Origin: Ignavibacteriales bacterium CG12_big_fil_rev_8_21_14_0_65_30_8
GTDB lineage: Bacteria > Bacteroidota > Ignavibacteria > Ignavibacteriales > Ignavibacteriaceae
NCBI GenBank assembly: GCA_002783525.1
Contig: PFGS01000143.1
Coordinates: 685 to 5,988, forward strand
Reading direction: 5' to 3'
Length of the DNA stretch: 5,304 nt
Part shown: in pieces, positions 4,898 through 5,304 of the stretch
Layout: each line of letters starts with the position of its first letter
Numbering within the stretch: position 1 is the first letter of the stretch
Translations under genes and position numbers: made by a program
The notes under the pieces: model-generated
The model's database searches: none
What the model saw: the letters and a program-made list of their open reading frames with translations, nothing else
What the model was told of the DNA's origin: nothing

Positions 4898-5304
4898 TTA
4901 AACTTCAATTGTTTCTCCAAAATTTAAGACTTTACAATTCTTTCCTAGCTTTTCTAATTCATTTTTAAATAAATTAGGATCTGCTTCTATTACAGGAAAA
5001 GTATTGTAATGCATTGGAATAGATATCTTTGGATTTATGAATTCTACAGCTTTTATTGCATCTTCAATTCCCATTGTATAATTGTCACCAATTGGTAATA
5101 ATAAATAATCAATATTATTCATTTCACCAATTAATTTCATATCATAAAATAATCCTGTATCTCCTGTATGATAAATAGTGACATTATCAATTGTAATTAT
5201 AGCTCCTGCCGGCTGCCCTGCGTAATTTCCTTCCTGTGTAGCAGAGCCATGAAATGCAATTGTAAATTTTACTCTTCCAAAATCAAATGTATGTCCCCCA
5301 CCAA
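4898..5304 (-). CDS. UPF0173 metal-dependent hydrolase (MBL fold), C-terminal part, 5' end outside window
   Basis: The frame stays open to the right edge, giving 134 C-terminal codons of a protein whose family is usually about 225-230 residues. The ATG at 5140 is therefore an internal Met (in YDMKLIGE), not the start. Family hallmarks, numbered within the visible part, are GGGHTFDFG at 1-9; AFHGS with His18; YAGQPAG (27-33); YHTGDTGLFYD (44-54) with metal-ligand Asp48; LLPIGDNYTMG (67-77); and PMHYNTFP (96-103) with metal-ligand His98. These match UPF0173 (YtkL-like) metallo-beta-lactamase-fold hydrolases, cytosolic enzymes whose physiological substrate is not established. The HxHxDH metal motif should lie beyond the edge. 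It is upstream of parA in the same direction; the 85 bp spacer with a palindrome makes separate transcription plausible. Confidence 0.92.
   Translation of the reverse strand, partial: GGGHTFDFGRVKFTIAFHGSATQEGNYAGQPAGAIITIDNVTIYHTGDTGLFYDMKLIGEMNNIDYLLLPIGDNYTMGIEDAIKAVEFINPKISIPMHYNTFPVIEADPNLFKNELEKLGKNCKVLNFGETIEV

Noticed and set aside
4898..5140. A complete 80-residue gene starting at the ATG at 5138-5140.
   Set aside because: The same frame continues without a stop to the window edge and encodes further conserved UPF0173 motifs, so this ATG is internal to a longer gene.
1..5304. A parS site for ParB in the window.
   Set aside because: I looked for the CACGTG core of the usual 16 bp palindrome and did not find it on either strand.

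Overview
The window reads as a chromosomal segment of an AT-rich bacterium (roughly 30% G+C by eye) of the Bacteroidota/Ignavibacteriota/Chlorobi kind. Four signs support this. A DUF5683 gene follows parA-parB, an arrangement I know mainly from that group. Most starts lack a Shine-Dalgarno sequence. One upstream region carries a TTG-N21-TAnnTTTG element like the Bacteroidota housekeeping promoter. Proteins are rich in Lys, Ile and Asn. The genus cannot be fixed from the sequence. I see no IS element, CRISPR array, tRNA or rRNA.

All genes lie on the minus strand, so transcription runs from high to low coordinates. From right to left: the C-terminal part of a UPF0173 metallo-beta-lactamase-fold hydrolase, cut by the window edge (4898-5304); an 85 bp spacer with an 18 bp perfect palindrome; a tight cluster parA (4036-4812), parB (3102-4043), a DUF5683 envelope protein (2633-3160) and a zinc-ribbon plus YIP1-type membrane protein (1927-2631); a 469 bp gene-free stretch with several inverted repeats; and a second cluster made of a 90-residue unknown protein (1185-1457), aroQ (745-1188) and a HAD phosphatase (68-748). 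The last 67 bp at the left edge are AT-rich and non-coding.

The first cluster joins chromosome partitioning (ParA ATPase, ParB CTPase clamp) to two envelope proteins. Its genes overlap or nearly touch: 8 bp parA/parB, 59 bp parB/DUF5683, and a 1 nt gap before yip1. The second cluster is coupled by two ATGA stop/start overlaps. It holds one clear metabolic gene, the type II 3-dehydroquinate dehydratase of the shikimate pathway, between a small unknown protein and a phosphatase of unknown substrate.

Most of the window is ordinary housekeeping sequence. The points worth a second look are the inverted-repeat-rich gap (1458-1926), the palindrome before parA, the dual-coding parB/DUF5683 junction, a repeated TAAATG start context, and the 90-residue protein, which faintly resembles a catalytically dead ImmA/IrrE-like fold.
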